Positions 47,015-56,413 of a stretch of 64,000 nucleotides of DNA are shown here, one piece after another. The position numbers were made by a program, and so were the translations under genes. The notes under the pieces are model-generated. The model searched no databases, was not told the origin of the DNA, and saw only the letters and a list, made by a program, of their open reading frames with translations. This DNA comes from Comamonas terrae (lineage in GTDB: Bacteria; Pseudomonadota; Gammaproteobacteria; Burkholderiales; Burkholderiaceae_C): positions 62,001 through 126,000 of the forward strand of contig NZ_BCNT01000003.1 in NCBI RefSeq assembly GCF_001544075.1. Direction: 5' to 3'. Position 1 is the first letter of the stretch; each line of letters opens with the position of its first letter.

Positions 47015-48019
47015 ATGACAGCCCATTGCACCCTTCCCTGCATCGCCATCGCCGGCCCCACGGCTTCGGGAAAGACCGCGGCCGCGCTGGCCCTGGCGGC
47101 ATTGCTGGAGCGGCGCGGCCGGAAGGCGGAAATCATCAGCGTGGACTCGGCGCTGGTCTACCGCGGCATGGACATCGGCACGGCCAAGCCGTCCCGCGAA
47201 GAACTGGCCGCCGTGCCCCACCACCTGATCGACATCATCGACCCGCTGCAGGCCTATAGCGCGGCCGAATTCGTGCGCGACACGGTGCGTCTGACGGCCG
47301 AGATCCGCGCGCGCGGCGCCCTGCCCCTGCTCGTGGGCGGCACCATGCTGTATTTCAAGGCCTTGATGGACGGCCTGGACGACATGCCCGCCGCCAGCCC
47401 CGGGGTGCGCGCCGCGCTGGACGCCGAAGCCGCCCGGCTGGGCTGGCCCGCCCTGCATGCCAGGCTGGCGCAGGTGGACCCCGTCACCGCCGCGCGCCTG
47501 GCCCCGGGCGACAGCCAGCGCATCCAGCGCGCACTCGAGGTCTGGGAGGTGTCAGGCAAGCCGCTGTCGAGCTTTCACACTTCCAAAAAGGAAGCAGGCT
47601 ACGCAGGCCCCATCGGCCTCAGGGCGCTTTTTTCTCTGGAACCGCAAGATCGCGCCTGGCTGCACCAGCGCATTGCGCTGCGCTTTGACCTGATGCTGGA
47701 GCAGGGCTTCATCGACGAGGTGCGCATGCTGCGCGCGCGCGGCGACCTGCACCCGGACCTGCCCTCGATCCGCTGCGTGGGCTACCGCCAGGCCTGGGAA
47801 GCGCTCGACGCCCTCGAAGCCGATCCCGCAAGGCCACTGGACCTGAACGGCCTGCGCGAGCGCAGCATCGCCGCCACGCGCCAGCTGGCCAAGCGCCAGA
47901 TCACCTGGCTGCGCAGCATGCCCTCCCGCCAGCCCATTGCCTGCGACGCCCCCGACGCCCAGCAGCAGTTGCTGGCGGCGGCCCTGGCCGCCATAGACGC
48001 AGCACAACAGGCCGGCTGA
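47015..48019 (+). CDS. miaA: tRNA dimethylallyltransferase
   Basis: A 334-residue enzyme that prenylates A37 of tRNAs reading UNN codons. P-loop [13 protein letters not shown], signature [72 protein letters not shown], and [16 protein letters not shown] at 47015 gives the family N-terminus; the frame extends upstream through the hydrolase gene and is non-coding there. Confidence 0.96.
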   Translation: MTAHCTLPCIAIAGPTASGKTAAALALAALLERRGRKAEIISVDSALVYRGMDIGTAKPSREELAAVPHHLIDIIDPLQAYSAAEFVRDTVRLTAEIRARGALPLLVGGTMLYFKALMDGLDDMPAASPGVRAALDAEAARLGWPALHARLAQVDPVTAARLAPGDSQRIQRALEVWEVSGKPLSSFHTSKKEAGYAGPIGLRALFSLEPQDRAWLHQRIALRFDLMLEQGFIDEVRMLRARGDLHPDLPSIRCVGYRQAWEALDALEADPARPLDLNGLRERSIAATRQLAKRQITWLRSMPSRQPIACDAPDAQQQLLAAALAAIDAAQQAG

Positions 48020-48041
48020 GCGCGGCGCTTAAGATGGGGTC

Positions 48042-48785
48042 ATGCCTTTTGCCGCCGCCTCTGCCGCACCTTCCGATCCCACTGTCGATGCCACTGCCCG
48101 CGCCGCTCCCCTGGTGCTGGTAGACCGCCTGGCCAAGCGCTATGGCCAGGTGCCGGCATCCACGGTTTTCGAGCAGGTCAGCTGCGCCGTCCAGCCCGGC
48201 GAATTCGTGGCCGTGGTTGGCGATTCGGGCGTGGGCAAATCCACGTTCCTCAATTGCCTGGCGGGGCTGGACACCTGGCAGCAGGGCCGCGTGGTGCATG
48301 CGGGTGTGGACCTTTCCACGCTGGACGAGGCGCAGCGCGCCGTCTGGCGACGCCGGCACCTGGGCTTTGTGTTCCAGGCCTTCCATGTGCTGCCGCACCT
48401 GGACGTGGCGCAGAACATTGCCCTGCCGCTGATGCTGCTGGGCCGCCGCGGCGCGGAGAACCGGGAGCGCGTCCGGCAGGTACTGCAGGCCGTGGGCCTG
48501 GACGGCCTGGGCGGGCGGCTACCGCAGCAGCTCAGCGGCGGCCAGCTGCAGCGCGTGGCCATCGCACGCGCCCTGGTCCACGCGCCGCCGCTGCTGCTGG
48601 CCGACGAACCCACGGGCAATCTGGACCCCGGTACGGCCCGCCAGATCATGGATCTGCTGCTGGCCCAGACCCGCGAGCGGCAGACGGCGCTGGTGCTGGT
48701 CACCCACTCCATGGACGCCGCCCGGCGTGCGGACCGCGTGCTGCGGCTGACGGCGCAGGGCATGCGGCCCGAGACCGACTGCTGA
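48042..48785 (+). CDS. ABC transporter ATP-binding protein, LolD/AttE-like
   Basis: A 247-residue ATPase: Walker A GDSGVGKSTF, Q-loop FVFQAFHVLP, signature LSGGQLQRVAIARAL, Walker B LLLADEPTGNLDP, and H-loop VTHSMDAARRA. The DEPTGNLD form marks the MacB/LolD/YbbA subfamily, which powers mechanotransmission rather than import. It precedes an FtsX-like permease by 9 bp. miaA is 22 bp upstream, so read-through is possible. Confidence 0.92.
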   Translation: MPFAAASAAPSDPTVDATARAAPLVLVDRLAKRYGQVPASTVFEQVSCAVQPGEFVAVVGDSGVGKSTFLNCLAGLDTWQQGRVVHAGVDLSTLDEAQRAVWRRRHLGFVFQAFHVLPHLDVAQNIALPLMLLGRRGAENRERVRQVLQAVGLDGLGGRLPQQLSGGQLQRVAIARALVHAPPLLLADEPTGNLDPGTARQIMDLLLAQTRERQTALVLVTHSMDAARRADRVLRLTAQGMRPETDC

Positions 48786-48794
48786 AGGCCTGCC

Positions 48795-51443
48795 ATGTGG
48801 TCCCTGCTCTGTACTTTCTCCTGGCAGGAACTGCGCCGCCATCCATGGCGCGCGGCCACGGCCTGGGTCGCCATCCTGCTGGGCGTGGCCCTGGGCTTTG
48901 CCGTCCATGTGATCAACCAGTCGGCACTGGACGAGTTCTCGCGCGCCGTGCGCAGCGTGGGTGGCCAGCCCGACCTGCAGCTCCATGCCATGCAGGGCGG
49001 CCTGCCGCTGGCGCTGTACCGGCAGGTGGCTCAGGCCCCGGGCATCGCGCGCGCCATGCCCTGGATCGAAACCTCGGTGCTGCTGCCGCGGGCCGATGCG
49101 GGACAGGGCCTGGACGGCCCCACGCGGCAGACCCGCGGCGCGGCGCAGGGTACGGCGCTGCGCGTCCTGGGTGGCGATGCCCTGCTGATGGCCGCCGTGG
49201 CGCCTGCGCTCATGCCACGCCTGGCCGAGGGCAGCAGCCGCCTGGACCTGTTCGCGCCCGATGCGGTGTTTCTCAACGCCGCCGCGCTCCAGGCCCTGCA
49301 CCTGCCGGCCAATGCGCCGTCCGGCACGCCCGTAACATGGCTGCAGAACGGCCAGCGGCAGACGCTGCGCCTGGCCGGCACCGTGGCCGCCGCCGCGGGG
49401 CCGGTGGCGGTCATGGACATTGGCGCTCTGCAGGACCTGATGCAGCAGTGGGATACGGTGGACCGCATCGACCTGCAGCTGGCCGACGGTGCCGCGCGCA
49501 GCGATGCCATCGCCGCGCTGCGCAAGCTGCCCGGCTGGCAGCCGCAGATCCTGGTGCAGCAGCCGGGCGACGAGCAGCAGCGCGTGGGCGAAATGTCGCG
49601 CGCCTACCGCGTCAATCTCACGGTGCTGGCGCTCGTGGCCCTGTTCACGGGCGCTTTCCTGGTGTTCTCGGTGCTGGCGCTCAGCGTGGCCCAGCGGGCA
49701 CCGCAGTTCGCGCTGCTGGCCGTGCTGGGCACCACGCCGCGCCAGCGCATGGGCCTGGTGCTCCTGGAAGCCCTGGCTCTGGGCCTGCTCGGCAGTGTTG
49801 CCGGCATCGCGGCGGGCACGGGCCTGGCCTGGCTGGCCCTGCACTGGCTGGGCGGCGATCTGGGCGGCGGCTACTTTGCCGGCGTCAGCCCCGCACTGCA
49901 ATGGAACCCCGTGGCCGCGCTGGTGTTCGGCCTGCTGGGCGTTGCCGCCACCGTGGCCGGCGCCTGGTGGCCGGCCCGCCAGGCCATGGAACTGCCACCG
50001 GCCGCCACGCTCAAGGGCATGGGCGGCGGCACGGAGTCGCGCGCCCGGGCCTGGCCTGCAGTCGCACTGCTGGCAGCCAGCGTGCTGCTGGCGCTGGTGC
50101 CGCCCGTGGCCGGCGTGCCGCTGGCCGCCTATGTGGCCGTGGCATTGCTTCTGCTGGGCGGCATGGCGGCGCTGCCCTGGCTGCTGGCCCTGCTGCTGCG
50201 CAGTCTGCCCCCGGCTTTGCTGCAGCGGGCGCTGCCGCTGCTGGCCGTGGAACGTGCACGCCGCATGCGCCGCGCCACCACGGTGGCCGTGGGCGGCGTG
50301 GTGGCCAGCCTGTCCCTGGCCGTGGCCCTGACGGTCATGGTCACCAGCTTTCGCTCCAGCATGATGGAGTGGCTCGATGCCGTGCTGCCCGCGCCCTGGT
50401 ACGTGCGCGCCGCGGGCGGCTCCAGCCGCGTCGATGCGGCCCTGCTGCCGGCCCGCGCGGCAGGGGCCATCGGCGCACTGCCCGGCGTGGAACGGGCCCA
50501 GGCCATGCGCACCGGCAGCCTGCAGCTGCTGACCGACCAGCCTGCCGTCAGCCTGCTGGTACGCCCTCTGCACGGCCCGCAGGCCCAGCAGCTGCCATGG
50601 GTCCAGGCACCCGACCCGAAGTTGGTGCGTGAGGGGATTGCCGTCTATGTCAGCGAGGCCATCGCCCAGCTCTACCACCTCGGCGTCGGCGATGACTGGC
50701 CGCTGCTTTCCAAGGCTTTCAGCCATGAAACCAAGGACATGCAAGCGCCAGTAGCTTCTTTTTATGTAGCAGGCATCTGGCGCGACTACATCCGCCAGTT
50801 CGGCGCGGTGGCCATGGACTGGCAGGACTATCTGCGCCTGGGCGGCAGCCCGCAAGCCAGCGAGATCGCCATCTGGCCGCAGTCCGCACCGGCCCCGTCG
50901 TTCGCCGAAATGCAGGCCCGCGTCGAACAGGCCGTGCAGGCCAGCCAGGAGACCGGCGCATCCGATGCCCCGCCGGCCCTGGAATTCGTGAGCAGCCTGG
51001 CCTTGCGCGAACGCTCGCTGCGCATCTTCGACCGCAGCTTTGCCGTGACCTACTGGCTGCAGGCCGTGGCCATCGGCATAGGGCTGTTCGGCATTGCCGC
51101 CAGCTTCAGCGCCCAGGTACTGGCCCGGCGCAAGGAATTCGGCCTGCTGGCGCACCTGGGGCTGACGCGCGCCAACATCCTGGCCGTGGTCGCCGCCGAG
51201 GGCCTGGCCTGGACCGCGCTGGGCGCCGTGGCCGGCACGCTGCTGGGCCTGGGCGTGGCCGTGATCCTGGTGCATGTGGTCAACCCGCAGAGCTTTCACT
51301 GGACCATGGACCTGCGCGTGCCGGCGCTGCGGCTCGCCGCCCTTTGCGGCGCCGTGGTGCTGGCGGGCACCGTCACCGCCTGGCTGGCAGGGCGGCAGGC
51401 CGCCGGTACCCAGGCCGTGCTGGCCGTCAAGGAAGATTGGTAG
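48795..51443 (+). CDS. ABC transporter permease, FtsX-like (YbbP/AttFG-like), double-module
   Basis: An 882-residue inner-membrane protein with two FtsX domains. TM1 is WRAATAWVAILLGVALGFAVHVI, followed by a large periplasmic part; TM segments at ~275-390 (first FtsX), ~415-475 with a second start (RRATTVAVGGVVASLSLAV), and C-terminal FtsX ~745-875 (LQAVAIGIGLFGIAASFSAQ, GAVAGTLLGLGVAVILV). Such permeases work with a LolD-type ATPase and a secreted AttH-like partner (gene at 52645). A short AT-rich segment resembling the dispersed repeat is carried in frame near residue 650. Confidence 0.9.
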   Translation: MWSLLCTFSWQELRRHPWRAATAWVAILLGVALGFAVHVINQSALDEFSRAVRSVGGQPDLQLHAMQGGLPLALYRQVAQAPGIARAMPWIETSVLLPRADAGQGLDGPTRQTRGAAQGTALRVLGGDALLMAAVAPALMPRLAEGSSRLDLFAPDAVFLNAAALQALHLPANAPSGTPVTWLQNGQRQTLRLAGTVAAAAGPVAVMDIGALQDLMQQWDTVDRIDLQLADGAARSDAIAALRKLPGWQPQILVQQPGDEQQRVGEMSRAYRVNLTVLALVALFTGAFLVFSVLALSVAQRAPQFALLAVLGTTPRQRMGLVLLEALALGLLGSVAGIAAGTGLAWLALHWLGGDLGGGYFAGVSPALQWNPVAALVFGLLGVAATVAGAWWPARQAMELPPAATLKGMGGGTESRARAWPAVALLAASVLLALVPPVAGVPLAAYVAVALLLLGGMAALPWLLALLLRSLPPALLQRALPLLAVERARRMRRATTVAVGGVVASLSLAVALTVMVTSFRSSMMEWLDAVLPAPWYVRAAGGSSRVDAALLPARAAGAIGALPGVERAQAMRTGSLQLLTDQPAVSLLVRPLHGPQAQQLPWVQAPDPKLVREGIAVYVSEAIAQLYHLGVGDDWPLLSKAFSHETKDMQAPVASFYVAGIWRDYIRQFGAVAMDWQDYLRLGGSPQASEIAIWPQSAPAPSFAEMQARVEQAVQASQETGASDAPPALEFVSSLALRERSLRIFDRSFAVTYWLQAVAIGIGLFGIAASFSAQVLARRKEFGLLAHLGLTRANILAVVAAEGLAWTALGAVAGTLLGLGVAVILVHVVNPQSFHWTMDLRVPALRLAALCGAVVLAGTVTAWLAGRQAAGTQAVLAVKEDW
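50742..50770. repeat. In-frame repeat-like segment inside the FtsX-type permease
   Basis: CAAGCGCCAGTAGCTTCTTT continues to ATGTAGC at 50770. The first part matches the CAAGCGC-N2-AGCT pattern of the copy at 30461. It encodes about ten residues (MQAPVASFYV) with AT-rich codons unlike the rest of the gene. Confidence 0.45.
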
Positions 51444-51504
51444 CGAACTCTTTCGCGCGCTTGCGCTCCCATGCTGAAATACATTCCACTGATTCCATAG
51501 CGCC

Positions 51505-52602
51505 ATGATGAACCACCCGAACACCATGACCTCCGCTCCCCCTGCCTGCGGCCAGGACGGCTGGCAGCATGCCGCCATCGCTCGCATCGAGGCCGACTAC
51601 CAGCGCAGCGCCGACACACACCTGATCCCGCTGCCGCTGCCCGGCTACGCCCGCCATGGCATCGACCTTTATCTCAAGGACGAATCCACCCATCCCTCGG
51701 GCAGCCTCAAGCACCGGCTCGCGCGCTCGCTGTTCCTGTATGCGCTGTGCAATGGCTGGATACGCGAGGGCTCGACCATCGTCGAAGCCTCCAGCGGCTC
51801 CACGGCCGTGAGCGAAGCCTATTTCGCGCGCCTGCTGGGCCTGCCCTTCGTGGCCGTGATGCCGCGCACCACCTCGGCCGAGAAGATCGCACTGATCGAG
51901 TTCTACGGCGGCTGCTGCCACTTCGTGGACGCGGCCTCCGAGGTCTATGACGCCGCACGCACCATCGCCCGCGAAAGCGGCGGCCATTACATGGACCAGT
52001 TCACCTATGCCGAGCGCGCCACCGACTGGCGCGGCAACAACAACATCGCCGAAAGCATGTTCCAGCAGATGCAGCGCGAGCGCTTTGCGGTGCCGCGCTG
52101 GATCGTGGTGGGCGCGGGCACGGGCGGCACCAGCGCCACCATCGGCCGCTATGTGCGCTACCAGCAGCATGCCACCCGGCTGTGCGTGGCCGACCCCGAA
52201 GGCTCGGTATTCAGCGCTTACCACCGCACGGGCGACGCATCGCTGACGGCGCCGGGCTCGCGCATCGAGGGCATAGGACGGCCGCGCGTGGAGCCCAGCT
52301 TCATCCGCACCCTGGTCGACCGCATGGAAGAAGTGGCCGACGACGAATCGGTGGCCGGCATGCAGCTGCTGTCGGGCCTGCTGGGAAGGCGGGTCGGCCC
52401 TTCGACAGGCACCAACTTCGTGGCCATGCTGCGCCTGGCCAATGCCATGCGCGATGCGGGCGAGCAGGGCTCCATCCTGTCGCTGCTGTGCGATGCCGGC
52501 GAGCGCTACCTGCCCACCTACTACGACCCGCACTGGGTGGAGCGCAGCCTGGGCGACTGCCTGGCTGCGCGCTCGCGGCTGGAGCGGCTGCTGGCTCCCT
52601 GA
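51505..52602 (+). CDS. PLP-dependent cysteine synthase-like / cysteine desulfhydrase (Cds1-like)
   Basis: A 365-residue fold-type II PLP enzyme. The PLP-binding Lys is in [19 protein letters not shown], the ligand loop is [15 protein letters not shown], and the phosphate-binding region is [16 protein letters not shown]. This variant with a C-terminal extension matches the Cds1 type, which releases H2S from cysteine, rather than CysK/CysM. It lies between the permease and the AttH-like gene; substrate is inferred. AGCGCC precedes the ATG; an ATG at 51508 (MNHPNT) is one codon later. Confidence 0.82.
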   Translation: MMNHPNTMTSAPPACGQDGWQHAAIARIEADYQRSADTHLIPLPLPGYARHGIDLYLKDESTHPSGSLKHRLARSLFLYALCNGWIREGSTIVEASSGSTAVSEAYFARLLGLPFVAVMPRTTSAEKIALIEFYGGCCHFVDAASEVYDAARTIARESGGHYMDQFTYAERATDWRGNNNIAESMFQQMQRERFAVPRWIVVGAGTGGTSATIGRYVRYQQHATRLCVADPEGSVFSAYHRTGDASLTAPGSRIEGIGRPRVEPSFIRTLVDRMEEVADDESVAGMQLLSGLLGRRVGPSTGTNFVAMLRLANAMRDAGEQGSILSLLCDAGERYLPTYYDPHWVERSLGDCLAARSRLERLLAP

Positions 52603-52644
52603 TGCGCCATGCCGCCTGCCGCACCATCTTTCGCATGGCCGTCC

Positions 52645-53766
52645 ATGCGCCGGCGTGACTGGCTTGGACTGGCCGTCATGGCCAGCGCCGGCATAGCCAC
52701 GCCCCGGGCCTGGGCCTTGCCGCCCAAGACCCTGGTGTTCCCGCGCGATTTCGGCAGCCATCCCGATCTGCAGACCGAGTGGTGGTACATCACCGGCCAG
52801 GTCCGCGCCGGCGGCAGGCCCTGGGGCTTTCAGCTCACGTTCTTCCGCTCGCGCGTGGCCGCCACGCAGAACATGCGCTCGGACTTCGCGGCCCGGCAGC
52901 TGATCTTCGCGCATGCGGCGCTGTGCGACGTGCAGGGCCGCCGGCTGCTGCATGACCAGCGCATGGCGCGCGCGGGCATGGGGCTGGCCGATGCCGCCAC
53001 CGGCGACACCCGGGTCCACATCCAGGACTGGCAGCTGCAGCGCCAGCCCGTGGCAGGGCAAAGCGCCGACCAGGCCAGCCGCTACCAGGCGCGGCTCCCG
53101 GCCCGGGATTTCACGCTCGACCTGCAGTTCGACACCACCCAGCCCGTTTTATTGCAGGGCCGCAACGGCCTGTCGCGCAAGGGCCCCGACAGCGACCAGG
53201 CCAGCTACTACTACAGCCAGCCACAGTTGCAGGTCAGCGGCAGCATCACCGTGCAGGGCCAGCGCCTGGCCGTGGAAAGCGCGGCCCAGCACCCCCATGC
53301 CAACCGCGCCTGGCTGGACCATGAGTGCAGCGAGGCCCTGCTGCACCGGGAAGCCCAGGGCTGGGACTGGATAGGCATGAACCTCGACGACGGCAGCGCG
53401 CTCACGGCCTTCCATCTGCGCCGCCCGGACGGCTCCGCGCTCTGGGCCGGGGGGTCGTTCCGCGCAGCCGGCCGGCCCGTGCAAAGCTTTGCACCGCAGC
53501 AGGTGCGGTTCGAGCCGCTGCGCTACTGGAGCAGCCCGCTGAGCCGAGCCCGCTATCCCGTTGCCTGGCAGGTGCAGACGCCGGCGGGCCTGTTCGAAGT
53601 CCAGGCTCTGGTGGACGACCAGGAACTGGACAGCCGCGCCAGCACCGGCGCCATCTACTGGGAAGGCCTGTGCGAACTACTGCGCGTAAGCGCCGATGGC
53701 AGCCGCAGGCATGCCGGCAGCGGCTATCTGGAAATGACGGGCTATGCCGATGCGCTGAAGCTGTAA
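52645..53766 (+). CDS. AttH-like secreted lipocalin-fold protein (carotenoid 1,2-hydratase-like)
   Basis: A 373-residue protein. N-terminal signal MRRRDWLGLAVMASAGIATPRAWA; mature part HPDLQTEWWYITGQV, GFQLTFFRSRV, AWLDHECSEALL, DWIGMNLDDGSALTAFHLR and the C-terminal IYWEGLCEL fit the CrtC/AttH family. AttH proteins are associated with FtsX-type ABC systems (Att/DevBCA-like). An in-frame ATG at 52609 would add 12 residues; the shorter form gives a cleaner signal peptide. It is 43 bp after the Cds1-like gene. Confidence 0.83.
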   Translation: MRRRDWLGLAVMASAGIATPRAWALPPKTLVFPRDFGSHPDLQTEWWYITGQVRAGGRPWGFQLTFFRSRVAATQNMRSDFAARQLIFAHAALCDVQGRRLLHDQRMARAGMGLADAATGDTRVHIQDWQLQRQPVAGQSADQASRYQARLPARDFTLDLQFDTTQPVLLQGRNGLSRKGPDSDQASYYYSQPQLQVSGSITVQGQRLAVESAAQHPHANRAWLDHECSEALLHREAQGWDWIGMNLDDGSALTAFHLRRPDGSALWAGGSFRAAGRPVQSFAPQQVRFEPLRYWSSPLSRARYPVAWQVQTPAGLFEVQALVDDQELDSRASTGAIYWEGLCELLRVSADGSRRHAGSGYLEMTGYADALKL

Positions 53767-53859
53767 GGTGAGGAATATTGCGCGAATATTAGGGTGAGGT
53801 CGGCTCATGACCCGAAGCTGGACTAGCGTTTATTCAATTGCTGACATTGGTGGACCAAA

Positions 53860-54302
53860 CTAAGCCTGCGGCATGCCCTTATGAGCATCCGACACATCCC
53901 GTTCGTAGATGTCGAGCGACAACATGATGCCGCGCTGTCCTAATGCAAGCATGGTCTCGGGCGAAATTTTCACGCCCTCATTTCCACTGCCCATGAACCA
54001 ACCGCAGAACAAATCAACGCGAAACCGCGTCGCGATGTCCCCCAGACCGATAGGTCTGACGTAACTTGACCAAGCAACTCAGAGACCTGACCGTCCAAGT
54101 CTTCCGGTTCGGCCTCCTTTGCCCTTAGACGCCACATGCCCGATTTCTTCGTAGCAATGCGGCCCGATGAGCCCGAAGGGTACTGATGCCCTTTCGCATA
54201 AGCTGACGTTGGCACTGCACTGAGCAGCTTCGAAATCTCCTCGGGCACAAGTTCTTCACCCATGATGCGCAACGTTGCCACAGACCGTTCGAGATGGGCC
54301 AC
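53860..54302 (-). pseudogene. DUF4279 domain protein broken by a -1 frameshift
   Basis: The frame from a GTG at 54302 encodes HLERSVATLRIMGEELVPEEISKLL through SDLSVWGT, matching the start of DUF4279. It then goes out of frame. Reading the other frame after TGGGGG recovers IATRFRVDLFCGWFMGSGNE and SPETMLALGQRGIMLSLDIY, ending at 53860, the family C-terminus. Adding one base to the C-run at 54039-54043 (plus strand) joins both. The islet has visibly lower GC than the flanks, suggesting transfer. A sequencing error in the homopolymer remains possible. Confidence 0.8.
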
Positions 54303-54415
54303 TAGTGAAACCTATTCAGATTGACGAAGGACCGCTACTGACTCCATTGTGCCAATGGAGCGAATATCTGGTTATGGCCGATAAGACTCATTCAATCAGG
54401 CACTCCTCAAAATGC

Positions 54416-54447
54416 AAACCCAGGGATTGATTCTTTCCCTGGGTTTT
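54416..54447 (-). terminator. Rho-independent terminator of the second Liv operon
   Basis: AAACCCAGGGA (54416-54426) pairs with TCCCTGGGTTT (54436-54446). It is 18 bp after the last gene of the minus-strand operon, and T-rich on the far side in that orientation. Confidence 0.75.
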
Positions 54448-54464
54448 CTTGAAGCAGACAACCA

Positions 54465-55457
54465 CTATTTCCTGCGCTGCAGTCGGGCGATCAGCTCGCC
54501 CATGATGCCGCGGCGGAACAGCAGCACGCACAGCACGAAGATCAGGCCGGTGACGATGGTCACGGACTCGCCCAGCGTGGAGAACCATTCGATGCCCGTG
54601 GTGCGCGCCATGAAGGTGCCGAAATCGCCGATCTTGTTCTCCAGCGCCACGACCACGGCAGAGCCCAGCAGCGGGCCCGAGAGCGTGCCCAGGCCGCCCA
54701 TCAGCGTCATGAGGATCACATGGCCCGACGTGGTCCAGTGCACGTCGGACAGCGTGGCAAAGCCCAGCACCATGGTCTTGAGCGAGCCGGCCAGGCCCGT
54801 GAGCGCGGCCGAGATCACGAAGGCCAGCAGCTTGAAGCGGTTGACGTCGTAGCCCAGCGAAATGGCGCGCGGCTCGTTTTCCTTGATGGCCTTGAGCACC
54901 TGGCCGAACGGCGAATGGATGGTGCGCACGATGAGCAGAAAGGCCAGCACCACGATGACCAGCGTCACGTAGTACATGGTCAGGTCGCTGTCCAGGTCGA
55001 GCAGGCCCAGCAGCTTGCCGCGCGGCACGCCCTGCAGGCCGTCCTCGCCGCCCGTGAACGGCGCCTGCAGGGCGCCGAAGAACAGCATCTGGGCCAGCGC
55101 CAGCGTGATCATCGAGAAATAAATGCCCTGGCGGCGGATGGCCAGCCAGCCGAACACCAGGCCCAGCACGGCACCGAAGGCCGTACCCAGCAGCATGCCG
55201 ATCTCTGGGGTGACGGCCCAGGCCTTGACGGTATAGCCCGTGATGTAGGCCGCGCCGCCGAGAAAGGCCGCATGGCCGAAGGACAGCAGGCCCGTATAGC
55301 CGAGCAGCAGGTTGAAGGCCGAAGCGAAGAGTGCGAAGCACATGAGCTTCATCACGAACACGGGATAGGCGCCCAGGAATGGCGCGGCGATCAGGCCCAG
55401 CAGCAGCAGGCCGTAACCCCAGGGCGCAATGCGTTGAACAGGCATCTTGGATTTCAT
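54465..55457 (-). CDS. Branched-chain-type ABC transporter permease, LivM family
   Basis: A 330-residue inner-membrane protein with ~9 hydrophobic segments. LivM signature region GYTGLLSFGHAAFLGGAAYITGY, and loop PFGQVLKAIKENEPRAISLGYDVNRFKLLAF. Downstream of the LivH-type gene by 12 bp in the same transcript. The full set of five Liv-type proteins is present between 54465 and 59267, in the order LivG, LivF, LivK, LivH, LivM in transcription. Confidence 0.94.
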   Translation of the reverse strand: MKSKMPVQRIAPWGYGLLLLGLIAAPFLGAYPVFVMKLMCFALFASAFNLLLGYTGLLSFGHAAFLGGAAYITGYTVKAWAVTPEIGMLLGTAFGAVLGLVFGWLAIRRQGIYFSMITLALAQMLFFGALQAPFTGGEDGLQGVPRGKLLGLLDLDSDLTMYYVTLVIVVLAFLLIVRTIHSPFGQVLKAIKENEPRAISLGYDVNRFKLLAFVISAALTGLAGSLKTMVLGFATLSDVHWTTSGHVILMTLMGGLGTLSGPLLGSAVVVALENKIGDFGTFMARTTGIEWFSTLGESVTIVTGLIFVLCVLLFRRGIMGELIARLQRRK

Positions 55458-55469
55458 GTAGCGCCCCTC

Positions 55470-56354
55470 TTATTTTTCTTTGCCGAAGAGGCCTGCGGGG
55501 CGAATCAGCAGAACGATCACCATGATGAAAAAGACGACGGTGGACGAAGCCTCGGGCCAGAACACCTTGGTCAGGCCCTCGATCACGCCCAGCCCCAGGC
55601 CGGTGACGATGGAGCCCATGATGGAGCCCATGCCGCCGATCACCACCACGGCGAACACCACGATGATGAGGTTCTGCCCCATCAGCGGCGTGACCTGGTA
55701 GACCGGTGCGGCCAGCACGCCGGCGAAGGCGGCCAGCGCGGCGCCGAAGGCATAGGTCAGCGTGATCATGACGGGCACGTTCACGCCGAAGGCCTCGACC
55801 AGGCGCGGATTCTCGGTGCCCGCGCGCAGGTAGGCGCCGATGCGGGTCTTCTCGATCACGAACCAGGTCGCGATGCAGACCACGATGGAGGCCAGCACCA
55901 CCCATGCGCGGTAGTTGGGCAGCACCATGAAGCCCAGGTTGGTGGCGCCTTCGAGCAGTTCGGGCGTGTCGTAGCCCAGGCCCGAGACGCCGTAGACCGA
56001 GCGGAAAACGCCCTCGATCAGCAGCGACAGCCCCAGCGTGAGCAGCAGGCCGTAGAGATGATCGAGCTTGTAGATCCAGCGCAGCAGAAAGCGCTCTATG
56101 AGCACGCCGAAAAATCCCACCAGCACGGGGGCCAGGATCAACATCACCCAGTAGTTGATCTCGAAATAGCTCATGGCCATCCAGGTGAACATGGCCCCGA
56201 GCATGAACAGTGCGCCGTGCGCAAAGTTGATGACGTTGAGCAGGCCGAAGATCACGGCCAGGCCCAGGCTCAGGATTGCGTAGAACGAGCCGTTGACCAG
56301 CCCCAGGAGGAGCTGGCTCATCAGGCCCGGCAATGAAACACCGAAGATTTCCAT
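55470..56354 (-). CDS. Branched-chain-type ABC transporter permease, LivH family
   Basis: A 294-residue inner-membrane permease. LivH signature LLNVINFAHGALFMLGAMF, loop RAGTENPRLVEAFGVNV, and GGMGSIMGSIVTGLGLGVIEG. Length and motifs are canonical. It lies between the binding protein and LivM-type genes. Confidence 0.95.
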   Translation of the reverse strand: MEIFGVSLPGLMSQLLLGLVNGSFYAILSLGLAVIFGLLNVINFAHGALFMLGAMFTWMAMSYFEINYWVMLILAPVLVGFFGVLIERFLLRWIYKLDHLYGLLLTLGLSLLIEGVFRSVYGVSGLGYDTPELLEGATNLGFMVLPNYRAWVVLASIVVCIATWFVIEKTRIGAYLRAGTENPRLVEAFGVNVPVMITLTYAFGAALAAFAGVLAAPVYQVTPLMGQNLIIVVFAVVVIGGMGSIMGSIVTGLGLGVIEGLTKVFWPEASSTVVFFIMVIVLLIRPAGLFGKEK

Positions 56355-56413
56355 GAGAGGTACGCTGGTGGGTAATCGATAAACGCGGTGAGCGTCAGGG
56401 CCGGGGCGTCAGA

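Noticed and set aside
48519..51587. A 1022-codon minus-strand frame
   Set aside because: It is antisense to the FtsX-type permease and has a low-complexity His/Gln/Gly-rich translation with no family motif.
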